Shown: positions 35,815 to 47,420, counted from the stretch's first letter. The stretch: 64,000 nucleotides of DNA from Clavulina sp. PMI_390 (GCA_015039315.1 WIDE01000070.1:70387-134386), one strand, 5' to 3'. The notes: generated by a model from the sequence alone, not told the origin. A program made the numbers and translations.

Positions 35815-37816
35815 TCACGCATTGGGTTTCTTCACGCACTGAGGGAACCGACGGCCTCCTTGGTTCTGGGCTCCAGGCCCACGTCCAGGAATCTCGCCCG
35901 GTACACCATAAGAGGAGAGGCAGTATTCCTATATAGGAGGGAATAGAAGAAGTTAATTTTATGAGAAGGGTAGAAAAGAAGTGTGGTCGCCGCGCTACGT
36001 AAGAGACTCACATCGATGGAACACGCGGGGCGGCATTTCACCCACACCTGCACCCAATCCAGCCAACCCAATAGCGCGCTGATCTCCAGGCGCATCGCCT
36101 CTGCCACAAGATCATAGCTCGAATCTGATTCCATCTCTGCCTCGATAACATCGATGTCATAGGCCAAAGAAAACGTGCGTCCGAGGCGGCGGCATATCTC
36201 GTGCGATACGGTCTGCACCGCATAGAGCAGGAGACCCTCCTGCTTCGTAAATAAGTGCGTAGGCAGGCCCTCAGTATGTGCGGCGGCACAGCGCCGGACG
36301 ACGGGTGAGAGCCACGCGCGTCTGCTATCCAGGGAGTCGGAGGTGGCTGGAGGGGTGTCGAAGAGGGTGAAGTATGGTGTCAGGATTGTGAGCACCTGTT
36401 GGCGGGCCTTAAACGATCGCTTGGATGCCGCTGTAGTGTTCCCGGCTAGCGTATGGTTGAGGAACTCGAGCCTCTCCCCGTACCGCTCCACCACGACGTG
36501 GAGTACCGTGGTCCAATCGACGCCACTCACGCCTGTCTTCTCATTCCAACCCGCTTCATCATCCACCGCATCTTCCAACTGCTTTATCACCAGCTTGGCC
36601 TCCTCGTCATCGATGCCCAAAAGCCGATGCTGATCCCTCGTCTTACCCCTCCTTCCGGCCACCAGCGACTTGACCGCAGGGTCGTAAAACGTGACGAACT
36701 TGCTGAGTACTGGCCTTGCTCGCGTCTCTCCTGGCGCAAAGTCATGCCATTTGGCAGCAGTGGTGGTCTCAGCCCCAATATAAGTGGGGAAAGAGCCTAT
36801 CCAGCCTTTTGGAGGAGGTACTCGACCGCGAGGTGGATCAGCAGGTCCGTCTTGCTTCCAGGTATCGCGCGAAGTAAGCCATGATCCCCGAGATAGGCCG
36901 TCGAATGAAGGGGGCGGGATAGAGAGCTCTGTTGTGGCAGGCTTGGAGCGGTCGATTTTCTCTTCGTCAGGGAGCACTCTGCGCGTAGCAAGCAGCTTCA
37001 ACGTCCCTGGGAAATCGCAGTTGATTATCTCCCAGTGATCTTCAGTGCGGAGGAAGGCATCGATGCCATGTTTGTTCGCCCATGCACACATAGCGTCTTG
37101 TGGAGCCAAAGGAGCATCCCCTTCGAGCACTTTACCAAACATGAGGATCTCTTGAGTATCAAGTGACTGGTGTGCGGTGAGTCCATCAAAAGCAATGGCT
37201 CGTAGAGCACGCTTGGTAGTAAAGCTGAGCATATAGCCGTTAGGCGCACCCGCAAAGTAATGAGAATGCTCGAAGTCGAATGCGAGCCATTCGGGCACGG
37301 TGGGGACGTTAGTGTCGAGGCGACCGTGGTAGAGTACAGTGCCTGCTGGGATAACAACGGGGACGAACGATTGGCCTAGATTTACACGATGAACAGGTGA
37401 TTAGCACGTTTCAATCTCGATGCAGGGAAAAAAGGGGGAAGACCCAGAGCGTGCGTATAGAATCCAACCAGAACAATGAAGCCATACGACGTACCCTGCA
37501 CAATCACAGTCTGCGGCCAGTAAAGCATGGCCTCACTCGCAGCGGCAAACACCTGGTGGCCCGTCTCGTCCTCACTTGGCTCATGGTCCCAATCGGTACT
37601 CCACTCTGGCCTGGACAGTTTTTCGCTTTCATCGGTTGACTCGAAGCTGTACTGATAAGACAATGAGCCGGGAAAGTCTCCCTTCTCCCTTTGAAGCGGG
37701 AGTTGAAGCCCATGAACAAAGATATCCGGCGTTCTTTCGCCACATGGGAATCGTGCAAGGCTGATCGCTAGAACAAATAGGGCCTTCACAACAAATGGGT
37801 ATCTGGAAAGTATCAT
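35815..37816 (-). CDS. Tandem secreted-family paralogue, copy 5 (599 aa)
   Basis: Exons 37816-37495, 37375-36012 and 35928-35815 sum to 1,800 nt. The N-terminus (YPFVVKALFVLAISLARFP) is a likely signal peptide. HEPSEDETGHQVF, MLYWPQTVIVQG, then exon 2 GQSFVPVVIPAGTVLYHGR, WLAFDFEHSHYFAGAPNGYM, FDGLTAHQSLDTQEILM and AFLRTEDHWEIINCDFPG are the landmarks. The insert site holds only a short Asp/Ser-rich linker (SRGSWLTSRDTWKQDG) instead of a collagen-like repeat. The rest is colinear: WHDFAPGETRARPVLSKFV, YGERLEFLNHTLAGNT, EICRRLGRTFSLAYD, LDWVQVWVKCRPACSID, EYCLSS-type start of exon 3 and end RRFPQCVKKPNA. Close to copy 4 in sequence. Function unknown. Confidence 0.86.
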
Positions 37817-38178
37817 GGCCCGACAAATTGGCTAGGTAGTCGCCGTAGAGGTAGAAGAGAGAGCTTGAACCGTGACTTGACTTGAGTAGGGCGCTAGGGA
37901 AGGTTGAGGATTTTGCTAGTGACCGGCAGATCTCATCTTATCAGATAAACCCGTGGGAATCGTGATCTTGATCCCGTTTCACGGCGCAGGCGGCCCCTAT
38001 GCACGTCACTTGTGCCGAATGAAGATGACTCGGATGGGCGCTATATTGATTTCGAAGCAACTCTCGGCGCCGCGCCGCATCGTATTGATTGTGTTCGACA
38101 ACAGTAAGTCATGTTCATGTGAAGCTACATCAGGAGACAAGGACGAGAGAGAACGAGCAAGTTGCCTTGAAACTACTT

Positions 38179-40152
38179 TCACTTCTGATCTTCCCCCTTC
38201 CCGCAATATTTCTTGTGCGTCCTCCAGTCGCTGTGGAGTTTTGAGAGGCTGTTCTTTTGCACAAGGATAATATAGGGGACGTACGGCGTCTGGCATTGCA
38301 CAGAGCAATAATACTGCACCTTGCACCGCGCGCACTGAAGCTTTGCAGATTTGAGGGATGTGCAGCCTGGGAGTCCGCATATCCGCTCGGGATTGTTGTG
38401 TGCTGCACGTCGTGCTTGCCCCTCGAGCTCTCTAAACCAGATGTCGAGTGTAGCCCATTCTTTCTTGATATCGTCAGATAGGTACGGCTTGGACATCGTG
38501 CGTTCCTTTATAAGGCTTATCTGGCGAGATATTTTGGACATTGGCGACGTATCGCGCAGACAGTCGCGCGTAGCGATACACAGTGACGAGATCGCGCCAA
38601 TAAGATCAGGCATACTGCCTGTTCGATGCCTTGTGGGTAAATCTGTAGTAGGGTCTTCCCGGTCGAAGCCAAGCTACAGGGGACTCACTCGAGGTCTTCT
38701 GTGTTTTATCCGTAACCACTTGGGTGCTCTGCCAAACCTCCAGAACAAACAGTAGACCAGAGTCCATGGACTCGGTAAAGAGCTGGATGACCTCCGAGGG
38801 AACTGCCTGCAGGACCACGACCCTAATATAGCGCATCCATGCATAAATCATGAAGAAGAACCAGGCAGTCGTCGAATCTTGGCTTAGATTTTGTGGTGCA
38901 TCCCACAGCTTGGGGATATCATTCAGCGCATACGCAACTGATAGGGTAATGAAGTTGTGCGATGCGAGAACTCGAACGAAGTCTTCGTGAGGATCAATGT
39001 TGATAGTCACGCCGAGTAGGCTCCACTCTTTTTCAGGATCTGTGCCTAACGCTAAAGGATACTGAATCGCCTTGAAGCACTGGTCAATGAGTTCTTCATA
39101 CGAGTGTTCTGTCAGGCGGGGAATGAGCCCAACGAGAGAACCCGGCTCTTTGTTTGGCGATACCAGGGCTAAGTCTTGAGTGATCCCACGTAGAAGCAAG
39201 GTTGTCGAGCTAAAAACCCCTTTCCATGCCGTGAGGAGCGGGTTGGAGGGGATGGTGGAGCTATAACGTATCTTCCAGAACAGAGCAAAACCAGCTTCGT
39301 GGTAGGCCAGTCTAGCATAAGAAACGGCGGTCATTCCATGCAATGACAGGCGTTGTTCACTTACTCACTCACTTGAGGGACTCAGGGAGATGCTGGATCT
39401 CCACCGCAAATACTCCATGTGGAACAAACAATAGAATATGCGACCGTATATTCATAAGGGCTTCCCCCACTTCGCCATCGACTCTCTCAAAAAGGTTTTT
39501 ACTCTTGAGTAGCGTCTGCATCATTTCAAGACCGAAATTTTGATAATGGGCCTTCGCTTTCGCATAAAGAGAAGGGAATATGCTCTTGGCCGTCCAAATC
39601 TCCATTATCATCATGCTAAACACATTAACGAGTGCCCACCAGACCGGGGACTGAGACCGATGGTTTCGGTTCAGCTTCGGGGCAGGCAGTGTTTTTCGGT
39701 CTATTTTGAGCACTGACCTTTCTATTGATCCAATCTGCCTCCAGTTCGGCAGGTGAGAGGCTTCCTGCGAATGGGGCAATCTCTAAGAGCAACGCAAGGA
39801 CAGATTCAAAAGCACCAAACTGTTGGGCACGTTCGAGAATTCGGACCATGTCCCCAATATCCTGCCCCCTTAATGTTTCCTGTAGCTGATAACATAAATA
39901 GTGGGCCTCAGAAGGAAGAGTCACATTGCGTGGCGAATCGGACGAAAGATCGAGGGTCCCTGGCTTGATGGATTCTAATAGTGGGGATAAGGAAGAATAG
40001 ACGGAATTCTGTGCCTCTTCTTCAGAGGAGATCATGGGAACGAAGAAGCCGTTTGCTTTGCAGGTGGATGCTTGATCTATTGTGATAAAGTGCAGTAAAT
40101 TGCGTGTAATGTTTGGCTCACTCGCGGTACCGAAAGGTGGGCTGCACGCCAT
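38179..40152 (-). CDS. MYND zinc-finger protein, tandem copy A
   Basis: The model has five or more exons. It starts at 40152 (MACSPPF) or at MISSEEEAQNSV near 40034, then SPVWWALVNVFSMM (about 39650-39374), a large exon from about 39343 to 38690 with GFALFWKIRYSST, one ending in the finger (about 38612-38280), and a last exon of DWRTHKKYCGKGEDQK ending TGA at 38179. The finger reads CGLPGC, CARCKVQYYC, SVQC and then HKKYC, a fungal MYND arrangement. MYND domains bind proline-containing partner motifs. The body is helical with no other domain I can name. An upstream open frame (MIKAAQNLTIPVP from 40295) may add a first exon, but no in-frame splice was found. Confidence 0.75.
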
Positions 40153-40489
40153 GAACGATTGCTGCAGTGATAGTGACTACACAAGGCTTCACCAGCATCT
40201 CCATTACGAGCCCTCTCAGCGGCTACATGCCATGCTCTGATTCCTAAGGCAAGTGAAGGGACTGGAATAGTCAGGTTTTGTGCTGCTTTTATCATCCTGT
40301 GTGAAGGCTCTTGACACACTACATGAATATGACTTCGATGCGTCCTATATTGATCCTGAAGCAACTATCTGCGCGGAGAGGCGCCGTATTGACCGTAAGC
40401 TACAACAGTAATATTCAGACGACGCTACATAAGTAGACAACGAGGCCGTTTTGGCGAGAGAGAACGTGCAAGTTGCCTTCAAACCACTT

Positions 40490-42348
40490 TTACTTCTGAT
40501 CTTCCCCCTTCCCGCAATATTTCTTGTGAATCCTCCAATCGCTGTGGAAATTTCAGAGCTTGGTCTTTTGCCCAGGGATAATCGAAGGGACGTACGGCTT
40601 CTGGCATTGCACAGAGCAATAATACTGCACTTTGCACCGCGCACATTGCAGCTTTGCAGATTTGAGAGATGTGCAGCCTGGGAGTCCACATATTCGCTCG
40701 GGACTTCCAGGTGCTTCACGACGTTTTTTCCCTTCAAGCTCTCTGAACCAAGTGTCGAGAGTGGCCCATTCTTTCTTGACACCATCGGACAGGTACGGTT
40801 TGGACATTGTCCTCTCTCGTATGATGCGGACTTGACGAGATAATTTAGACATCCGTGATGTATCGCGTAATTGGCTACGCGCAGCGACGCATAGTGAAGA
40901 AATTCCATCTATGACTTCGGGCATATCGTCTGCTTGAAGTGTAAATCAACAACCTGTTCTCACAATACCGCTAGTTAGCATCAAGAGGTGAGTACTCACC
41001 AGAGGTTCTTTGCGCTTTGTCCATGGCCGACTGAGTGCTCTGCCAAACTTCCAGAATGAATAGCAGACCAGAATCTATGAGTTCGGTAGAGATCTGAAGC
41101 AGCTCGGAGATCACTGCTCTAGTGGCCACGGTCCTAATACACCGAATCCAGGCGTAAACCATGAAAAAGAACCAGGCAACTATCGAGTCCTGGCCTAGGT
41201 TCTGTGTTGCATCCCAGAGCCTGGGAACAACGCTGAGCGCATGACTAACGGAATGAGTGATGAAGTTGTGTGATGTGAGAACTCGAACCAAATCATCGTG
41301 GGAGTCGACAATGCTGGTCATAGCGAGTAGGCCCCACTCTTTTTCTGGATCTGTATCCAAGGCCAAGGGGTATTGGATCGTCTTGAAGCACTGGCCAATG
41401 AGCTCTTCATAAGAGCGTCCCGTCAAGCGAGGAATAACCCCAATCAACGAACCCGGCTCCTTGTTTAGCGATGTCAGGGCCAAGTCTTGGGTGATATCGC
41501 TTAGAAGCAAGGTCGTTGAGCTGAATAATCCTTTCCAGGTAGTGAGGAGCGGATTGGAAGGAACAGTGGAGCTGAAGCGTATCTTCCAGAAAAAAGCAAA
41601 TCCAGCTTCTGAATACGCCAGTCTAGTATATAAGATGGAGGTCATTCTATGGGATGACAGGAATATTTCGCTTAACCACTTACTTGAGAGGCTCAGGGAG
41701 ATGCTTAATCTCATCTCCATACACTCGATGTGGAACAAACAACAGAATGTGTGATCGAATATTCATAAGGACTGCCCCTACTTTGCCGCCGACTCTCTCG
41801 AAAAGATTTTTGCTCTTGAGAAGCGACTGCATTAGTTCAAGTCCATACTCCTGATAATGGGCCTTTGTTTCGGCGTGAAGAGAAGGTAGTATGTCTTTGA
41901 ATGTCGAAATCACAGTGACCACTATGCTAAAGACATCAACGAGGGCCCACCAGACCGGGGACTAGGGCCGTTTTTTTCTGTTCAGCATCGGGAGGAGTAG
42001 TATTTCTAGATTTGCCTCTTGTTTGCTAACCTTCCCATTAGCCGCATCTACTTCTAATTCGGCAGGCGAGAGGCTTCCTGCGAATGGAGCTATCTCTAAG
42101 AGCAAAGCAAGGACGGATTGGAAAGCACCGAACTGTTGGGCACGTTCGATATTTCGAATGGGATCTCCAATTTCTTCCCCCACCATTGTTCCAAGGAGCT
42201 GAGAACATAGATTGTGGGCCTCAGAATGAATAGTCTGGTTGTAGTGCCGAGTCGAAGGAGCATCCACATATCCTGGGATGATAGAATCTAGGAGTGGGCG
42301 CAAGGTGACGCAAACGGCGTTCTGGGCCTCTTCTTCAGACGAAATCAT
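40490..42348 (-). CDS. MYND zinc-finger protein, tandem copy B
   Basis: It is colinear with copy A exon for exon: MISSEEEAQNAVCVTLRPL at 42348, ERAQQFGAFQSVLALLLEIA, SPVWWALVDVFSIV, then the large exon (SILYTRLAYSEAGFAFFWK...) to about 41000, the finger exon from about 40924, and the last exon DWRIHKKYCGKGEDQK ending TAA at 40490. The finger residues (CGLPGC, CARCKVQYYC, QC, HKKYC) are all kept. The ATG used at 40152 in copy A has no counterpart, so this copy probably starts at 42348. The 3' flank (40310-40490) also matches that of copy A (38000-38179), so the duplication covered gene and flanks. Confidence 0.75.
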
Positions 42349-42609
42349 GGAGACGAAGAGGTCGTTTGCTTCGCAGATGGATTTTCTGTTCTGCTTCGTC
42401 TACTGTGTTTCGTGACAGGGTGCCGTAAATTGTGTGGAATATTTGGTTCACTCGCGGCACCGAAAAGGCGGTCTCGGTGCTATGCCACAGAGATCGTGGA
42501 TTTACAGGGCTTCGCCAGCGTCTCCATCGAGAAATCTATCAACGACTGCACGTGATGCCCTGATCCCTGAAACGAGTGGAGGGGCCAGAATAGCCGCGTT
42601 TCGCGCTGG

Positions 42610-43205
42610 CTTTTATCATCACCCATGGGTCTCTTGACGTACTGAGGGGAGCGACGGTCCCTTGGTTCACCGGTACCCCACGTGCGCGCCCAGGGATCAC
42701 TCCAGGTACTCTATTCCTACGTCGATTAATGAAAAGCCTATCGTGAGCAAACGGCATGACACCAGCAACGATGCATCAAGTGCCAGACCCACATGGATCA
42801 AGCACGCAGGCCGACGTCTCATCCAGACCTGGGCCTGGCCTAATCAGTCTAATACGTACTTATCTCCTTGCACATTGCCACTACTGTAGCGTCATATTTC
42901 GCTTCTACTCTCTCCTCGCCTAGTATGATCTCAATATCATAACTTCGCAAGCTGAAGAGAACATGCGCCTGAGGCAACGACGTATTTCGCGCATCATTGT
43001 CTGCTCCGTGTCGAGTAGGAGACGTTCTTGCCTCGTGGAGGGGTGCGCAGGCAGCGTGTGAGCAAAGACTGAGACGGGCCATGCGCGCTCGTTCCAAAGT
43101 AAACTGGAGGATACAATTGCAGGCGGTGGAGAGCTCGAGGATGGGTGTTGCTGGTCTCAACACCAGCGACATTGTGGTTGAGGAACCCCAGCCTTTCTCC
43201 ATGAC
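42610..43205 (-). pseudogene. Decayed copy 6 of the tandem secreted family
   Basis: Family landmarks are recognisable in shifted frames. GERLGFLNHNVAG lies near 43200, VAMCKEIST near 42850 and QVWMRRRPACLIHV near 42800; the exon-3 start is followed at once by a stop (GAATAG where intact copies have EYC). The tail reads RRSPQYVKRPMG (conserved CVKRPNA with Cys to Tyr), and frameshifts and further stops lie between. The 5' half is missing; a signal-peptide-like ORF at 43570-43385 may or may not be its remnant. Confidence 0.75.
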
Positions 43206-44269
43206 CTAACTAAATTACACAACCTTATTTATGAATGGCGATCCGATCATACCCGGAACTTCCGCTTTAGTCACCGTGCAGACAATAGAGAATTTTATAG
43301 GTGCTGCCGCAGTGACACGATCAGTGGTCTGAAGCCGCAGTAAATCCAACCTCAGACAACACTGGACCTTCGCCCTACCGTAACTCAGGAGGCAGAGCGC
43401 AACGAGGGATTCACCCCTTCTCGGCCGGGTCGGATCTGCACTGTTTCGCATGTTGCGGGATAGCTGATCACCTCGAAAATCATCCTTGCATGGGTGCTCA
43501 AGGAGCCTAGAACGAAAAGGATCATGGAGAGGCAGCCGAGCGCACCAACAAGCCACTTGAAGGAATTCAAATTTCAATGAAGACCGAATTACATCGGCTC
43601 CCTCAATATATATTTCTGGCGAGAGATCTTCATCCCAATGCTTGGCCTTGACAACCTCACTCTAAACCCAACAACCTCACGACGCCACCCTTGGACAGCA
43701 CGACACTAGCTCGTATGTAGAACAACAAATCACACAATCACTCGACACAAGCGCGGCGTTAGAACAAAAGATCCATGTATAATGATCAGTCGATCTAGCT
43801 AAGAACAGCTGGGTGATGGATACAGTGGGGGGTATGAACGAGACGAGGTGGCTTGTGAGAAGCCAAAAAGTACGAAATGTGAAGGGAGTGGTGGTGGACT
43901 GGTGACGACAGCACTAGATAATGGGGGACGAGTAGAAGGAATAGTTAGCTTACTATCGTGAAAGCAAGGTGAAGCGTAGGAAACACTTACAATAGGATAC
44001 ACAAAGCCAAAGACCCAGAAGTGAAACGACCCTATTCGGGCGATAATTTGAGGTTGAAAAAGGTGGCCTATTAGGAAAATGTTAGATTGAGAACGAGATG
44101 ATCCAAGTTTGCAGAATCGTGTGTGGACTAACAGAAAATGGAACGAAAATTCAGCAGCGGGAACCAAGTCGATCGCACGAGGTGTGATTCATTGTGAACC
44201 TATGGCAGGCAGAACCAATTAGGACTAGAATTAGAGCGAACGATGAAGAGCGAGGCGTGCGTACATCTC
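43206..44269. other. Spacer downstream of the pheromone-like gene; no firm gene
   Basis: Minus-strand ORFs of 120-122 codons (43577-43215 and 44167-43799) have no recognisable domain. The second lies where the 3' UTR of the pheromone-like gene is expected. Confidence 0.35.
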
Positions 44270-44395
44270 TTAGATGATGATGCAGCTGGTCTGGCTGCTG
44301 CTGCTGCTATTCGTGTCGACGGTAACGTCTTGTGGGGTGGAAGTAGCCTCGGTGGCGGCGGTGGTGGGAGCGAAGAAGAAGGCGAAGGCGTCCAT
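44270..44395 (-). CDS. Putative fungal mating-pheromone precursor, 41 aa, CaaX-type end
   Basis: The ORF starts MDAFAFFFAPTTAATEAT and ends SSSSSQTSCIII then stop. Basidiomycete pheromone precursors are short, commonly begin MDAF or MDSF followed by phenylalanines and Ser/Thr, and end in CaaX for farnesylation. The end CIII fits C-aliphatic-aliphatic-X, though Ile at X would favour geranylgeranylation over farnesylation if mammalian rules hold. A TATA box (TATAAATA, 44498-44491 on the minus strand) lies about 95 bp upstream. The same frame is open further upstream (to 44527) but passes through the TATA box, so the MDAF start is preferred. The usual Glu-Arg type cleavage motif before the mature peptide is not seen. 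No STE3 receptor was identified nearby. Confidence 0.6.
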   Translation of the reverse strand: MDAFAFFFAPTTAATEATSTPQDVTVDTNSSSSSQTSCIII

Positions 44396-44490
44396 GTCAA
44401 AAGTTGAGCTTGGGGGTGGAGCGAAGGGGACGAAAGACGAAGGCGTGAGGGTGGGGCTGGGTGGTGAGGTGAAATCCTTGGTGGCCTGGA

Positions 44491-44498
44491 TATTTATA
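44491..44498 (-). promoter_or_regulatory. TATA box of the pheromone-like gene
   Basis: TATAAATA on the minus strand, about 95 bp before the MDAF start codon. Confidence 0.5.
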
Positions 44499-45751
44499 GA
44501 GCTGGGAGGAGGGTATGAAGCATACAATGAACCAGCGGGTGTAAAGGTGGTTGTCCGCAGAGCCGTTTGGCAACGGATTCAAAAACTCGAGTCAATTCCA
44601 GAGCCACGCAGCAGCGTCAGTGCGGCCATAAGGCCCTTCCAGATCATCGGAGGCTATTCCGGACAACATAATAGCTTTGTTCACCATTGTCCATGCTACA
44701 GGAGTGGATGCGGGCGATAAGCGCTAGGAAACACCGGCATGGGCAGGGGAAGCCATGGAAACGTCGGGGGAGTCATGGTAGGATTTAGTGAGGCCGGAAG
44801 CATAAGGAAGCATAATGCATCCGCAAGGCACCATCTGGCTGGCGAAGATATTGTACAGGCTCATAGATTGTTCCAGGAGATGAAAGCCTAATACAAAAAT
44901 AATCCCACTAAATCCACGAGTAAACCAGACAGAGGAAAGTGAAGGGATGCGTGAGGAGAGGCAGCTGGCGATCAATCTCCCTTTGTTCATTTGTTAGAGC
45001 ATGGGGACCGTTCTACGGGGGAAAAGAAGAAGTATCAAGCTGTTATCCACTGAAGAGGCGTCAGGTGCGATCAGTCGACTGGTTGGGGGATACACGAATA
45101 ACAAGAACAAAACAGACCACCACCCACAGGACGCTATCATGAATCCGTCGGCCTTAACCATGTTTACGACACGTTGAATATAAGGAGCAGGGGGACTACT
45201 GGGCGTCAGTGTGCAGATATGTCGTGTGAACGCTGACTCAACGCTAGAGAAGGCCGCCAGGGTCGCCGGTGAAATGACACAGTTGTTCAAGCAAAAGAAC
45301 CCAGTATCAAGCATTCGCAGTCTGAAGACGATTATCATTGTTGTAACGAGAACGTTTCCTGGAGCCACAGCAAGTTGGAAGTGGGAAGGAGGCGACTCTG
45401 ATGAGAGATACGACGTGGGTATGCTCGTCCACCCCACCTTCCTATTTCGGCGGCGCTTAATGTGGGTTTCTGAACCAGCCAGAAAATCCGATCTGCCAAA
45501 TCCTCTCCCAGACCTTGTAATTCGTTGACTCATGGCCCCAAATATGACCTTTGGTGTTGCATCTGGGCTTGCGTGCTAATCTAGGTACGAGTGAGGACGT
45601 CGCGTCAGCCGCTACACTGGAGCGACCACGTTACAGGTCTGACTCGTTCAGCAATCCAAACAGGGTTCTGGAGAGTCGATATAGCATTTGCAAGTATGTA
45701 GGACTAATTCAGCTATCTGATATATCCATATCCCCCCATGAAATCCAACTA
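44499..45751. other. Spacer between pheromone-like gene and dehydrogenase; no firm gene
   Basis: A minus-strand ORF of 179 codons (45533-44994) contains two hydrophobic stretches (NVLVTTMIIVF and WWSVLFLLFVY), and a second at 44990-44724 holds another (GIIFVLGFHLL). They follow one another across a single stop and could be part of a membrane protein or a decayed one, but STE3 motifs are not recognisable. I make no call. Confidence 0.3.
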
Positions 45752-47113
45752 TTACGCTACAGTACTGTCAACTCGTACGACGAGTTTCCCTGCTACCTTT
45801 GCGCGTTTGTACGTACCAATAACCTCTGGGAGACTTTCCAATCCATCAAAAACTTTCTTCTCAACGAATATTTCGTTCTTTTGGTCTCCCACCAAATCGA
45901 ACAAGGCCTGCATGTCCTCTGACGATCCAATATTTGAACCAAATAGTCGGACGTCTCTGAAGATGAATTCGCCATATGGGACGCGAACTCCATCTGCTGG
46001 TAAAGCGACTATCACCGCGGTGCCATGCGTCTTCGTAATTGCACACGCCGTGGCTGACGCTGTGGGGTGCTCTGTCAGAATGATGCTCGCGCTGACGCCT
46101 CTCCCACCCGTCGCAGCTTGTACAGCTTTCACCACCCCATCATTACCACCAGCAAGCGCGTCGATCGTAACATCTGCGCGTGCACGACGCGTCAGCTCGA
46201 GCCCTTCGCTTCGCGCATCAATTCCTATGACTTTGAGATTGACGGCTTTTGCAAATTGTACCAGCAAGTGGCCAAGGCCTCCACCACTACCCAACACAGC
46301 GATCCAATCATCCTCTTTGAGGGGAGGCTGAGATTGAGCGCGAGCGACTTGGAGCGCTCGGAATGCCGTGAGGCCCGCGCAGGTGAGGGGTGCAGCGTCA
46401 GCGAAAGTCATGTTGTCTGGCAGGCGCACGGCGAAGCGATAATCCACGAGGGTATACTCTTGGAACGCGCCAGGGAGTGTCCAGACACCGACAAACCCAC
46501 TCTGGTGGGCACAGTGCTGGTTATACTTCAGCGTAACTGGGCTCCCTTCTGCAGAATACGTCATTGTGCAGTCCTCACAGGTGTCGCACATTCCCGCACC
46601 ACCGGCCGCGGCGATTCGATCACCCAGCTTGAAGCCTCCCTTGGTCGCGGCATCGCTCCCTAGCTGCACAATAACCCCAGTGGGTTCATGCGAGCCTGCG
46701 AGCTGTGAGGGGGAAGGATCGACGCCTGGCTTCGCTGGGCCATCGCCTTCTAGTATTTGGAGGTCTGTGTGACAGAAGGAGGCGACAGCGACCTTTATCA
46801 GGATCTGATATGGTAGAAGATTGTGGAATGACGGAGGGAGAGGAACGTCGACAAGTTCGTATGCTGGGGAATCTTTTGAATACTATAGGCGTGTTGAACA
46901 GAGCATTAGCGATCAATCTCAGACCGGAACTTTTTGACAATGGGCATATCGCCAGGCACAGTCCCTGCCCCTCACAGAAAGAGACTCTTCATGTCGTTAT
47001 GTGTAGCACATGACATGCCCGAGATTTCTCCTCTGGGGTTCGAATTTCCTAAAGGTGATGAAGCTTACCTTGGCTACGATTGCGGCCTTCATTTTTTCCG
47101 GAAGTGAGGGCAT
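45752..47113 (-). CDS. Zinc-dependent alcohol dehydrogenase (MDR superfamily), 391 aa
   Basis: Exons 47113-47069 (MPSLPEKMKAAIVAK) and 46882-45752 join in phase 0 and give 391 residues. The first zinc ligands lie in VASFCHTDLQ, the catalytic His-Glu in GSHEPTGVI, structural-zinc cysteines in GMCDTCEDC and NQHC, and the Rossmann nucleotide site in VLGSGGGLGHLLVQFAK. The end is KLVVRVDSTVA. The layout is that of fungal class ADH1-like enzymes, which interconvert alcohols and aldehydes with NAD(H) in the cytosol. The intron is 186 nt, longer than most here. It faces away from the dehydrogenase at 47421, so the pair may share regulation. Substrate cannot be read from sequence. Confidence 0.88.
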
Positions 47114-47420
47114 TGTGGTTCGTTGAGAAAGGTCAAGGTGGACGGAATCGACTCCCTATAAAGTCTAGAGGGCGGTGGAGGTGCCTACATCATAGTGTAT
47201 ATGCCTCCACTGTGGCAGCAGTGGAGGTGGCAGTGTCACTCCAAAGTTGGTCGGCCCGCCAGCATCCGAACAGACTTCGAGAAGTTCTGTCACAGCACAC
47301 GGTCACTTGACGGTTCATGCATTCCCCATCGAGGTATAAAGCCTTGATTGATGATGACAGACTCTCTTTCGCCTCCAAACTCTCCTCTTCTGTCCCAGAT
47401 AATCGCTACCGATCGCTGCA
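47114..47420. promoter_or_regulatory. Divergent promoter of two dehydrogenases, with TATA box and repeat
   Basis: The 307-bp spacer holds TATAAA at 47335-47340, 81 bp before the ATG of the plus-strand gene, and another TATAAA at 47157-47162 (plus orientation). Around 47170-47235 a GTGGAGGTG motif is repeated and partly inverted (GCCTCCAC, CAGTGGAGGTGGCAG), a candidate regulator site. Confidence 0.5.
47335..47340 (+). promoter_or_regulatory. TATA box of the polyol dehydrogenase gene
   Basis: TATAAA, 81 bp upstream of the ATG at 47421, in a short AT-rich context. Confidence 0.5.

Noticed and set aside
40077..40364. Extra N-terminal exon for MYND copy A (MIKAAQNLTIP... from 40295)
   Set aside because: No donor-acceptor pair links it in frame to the next exon, and the equivalent region of copy B is frame-broken.
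47030..47050. tRNA B-box-like GGTTCGAAT
   Set aside because: No matching A box or cloverleaf can be drawn around it; it lies in the ADH intron.
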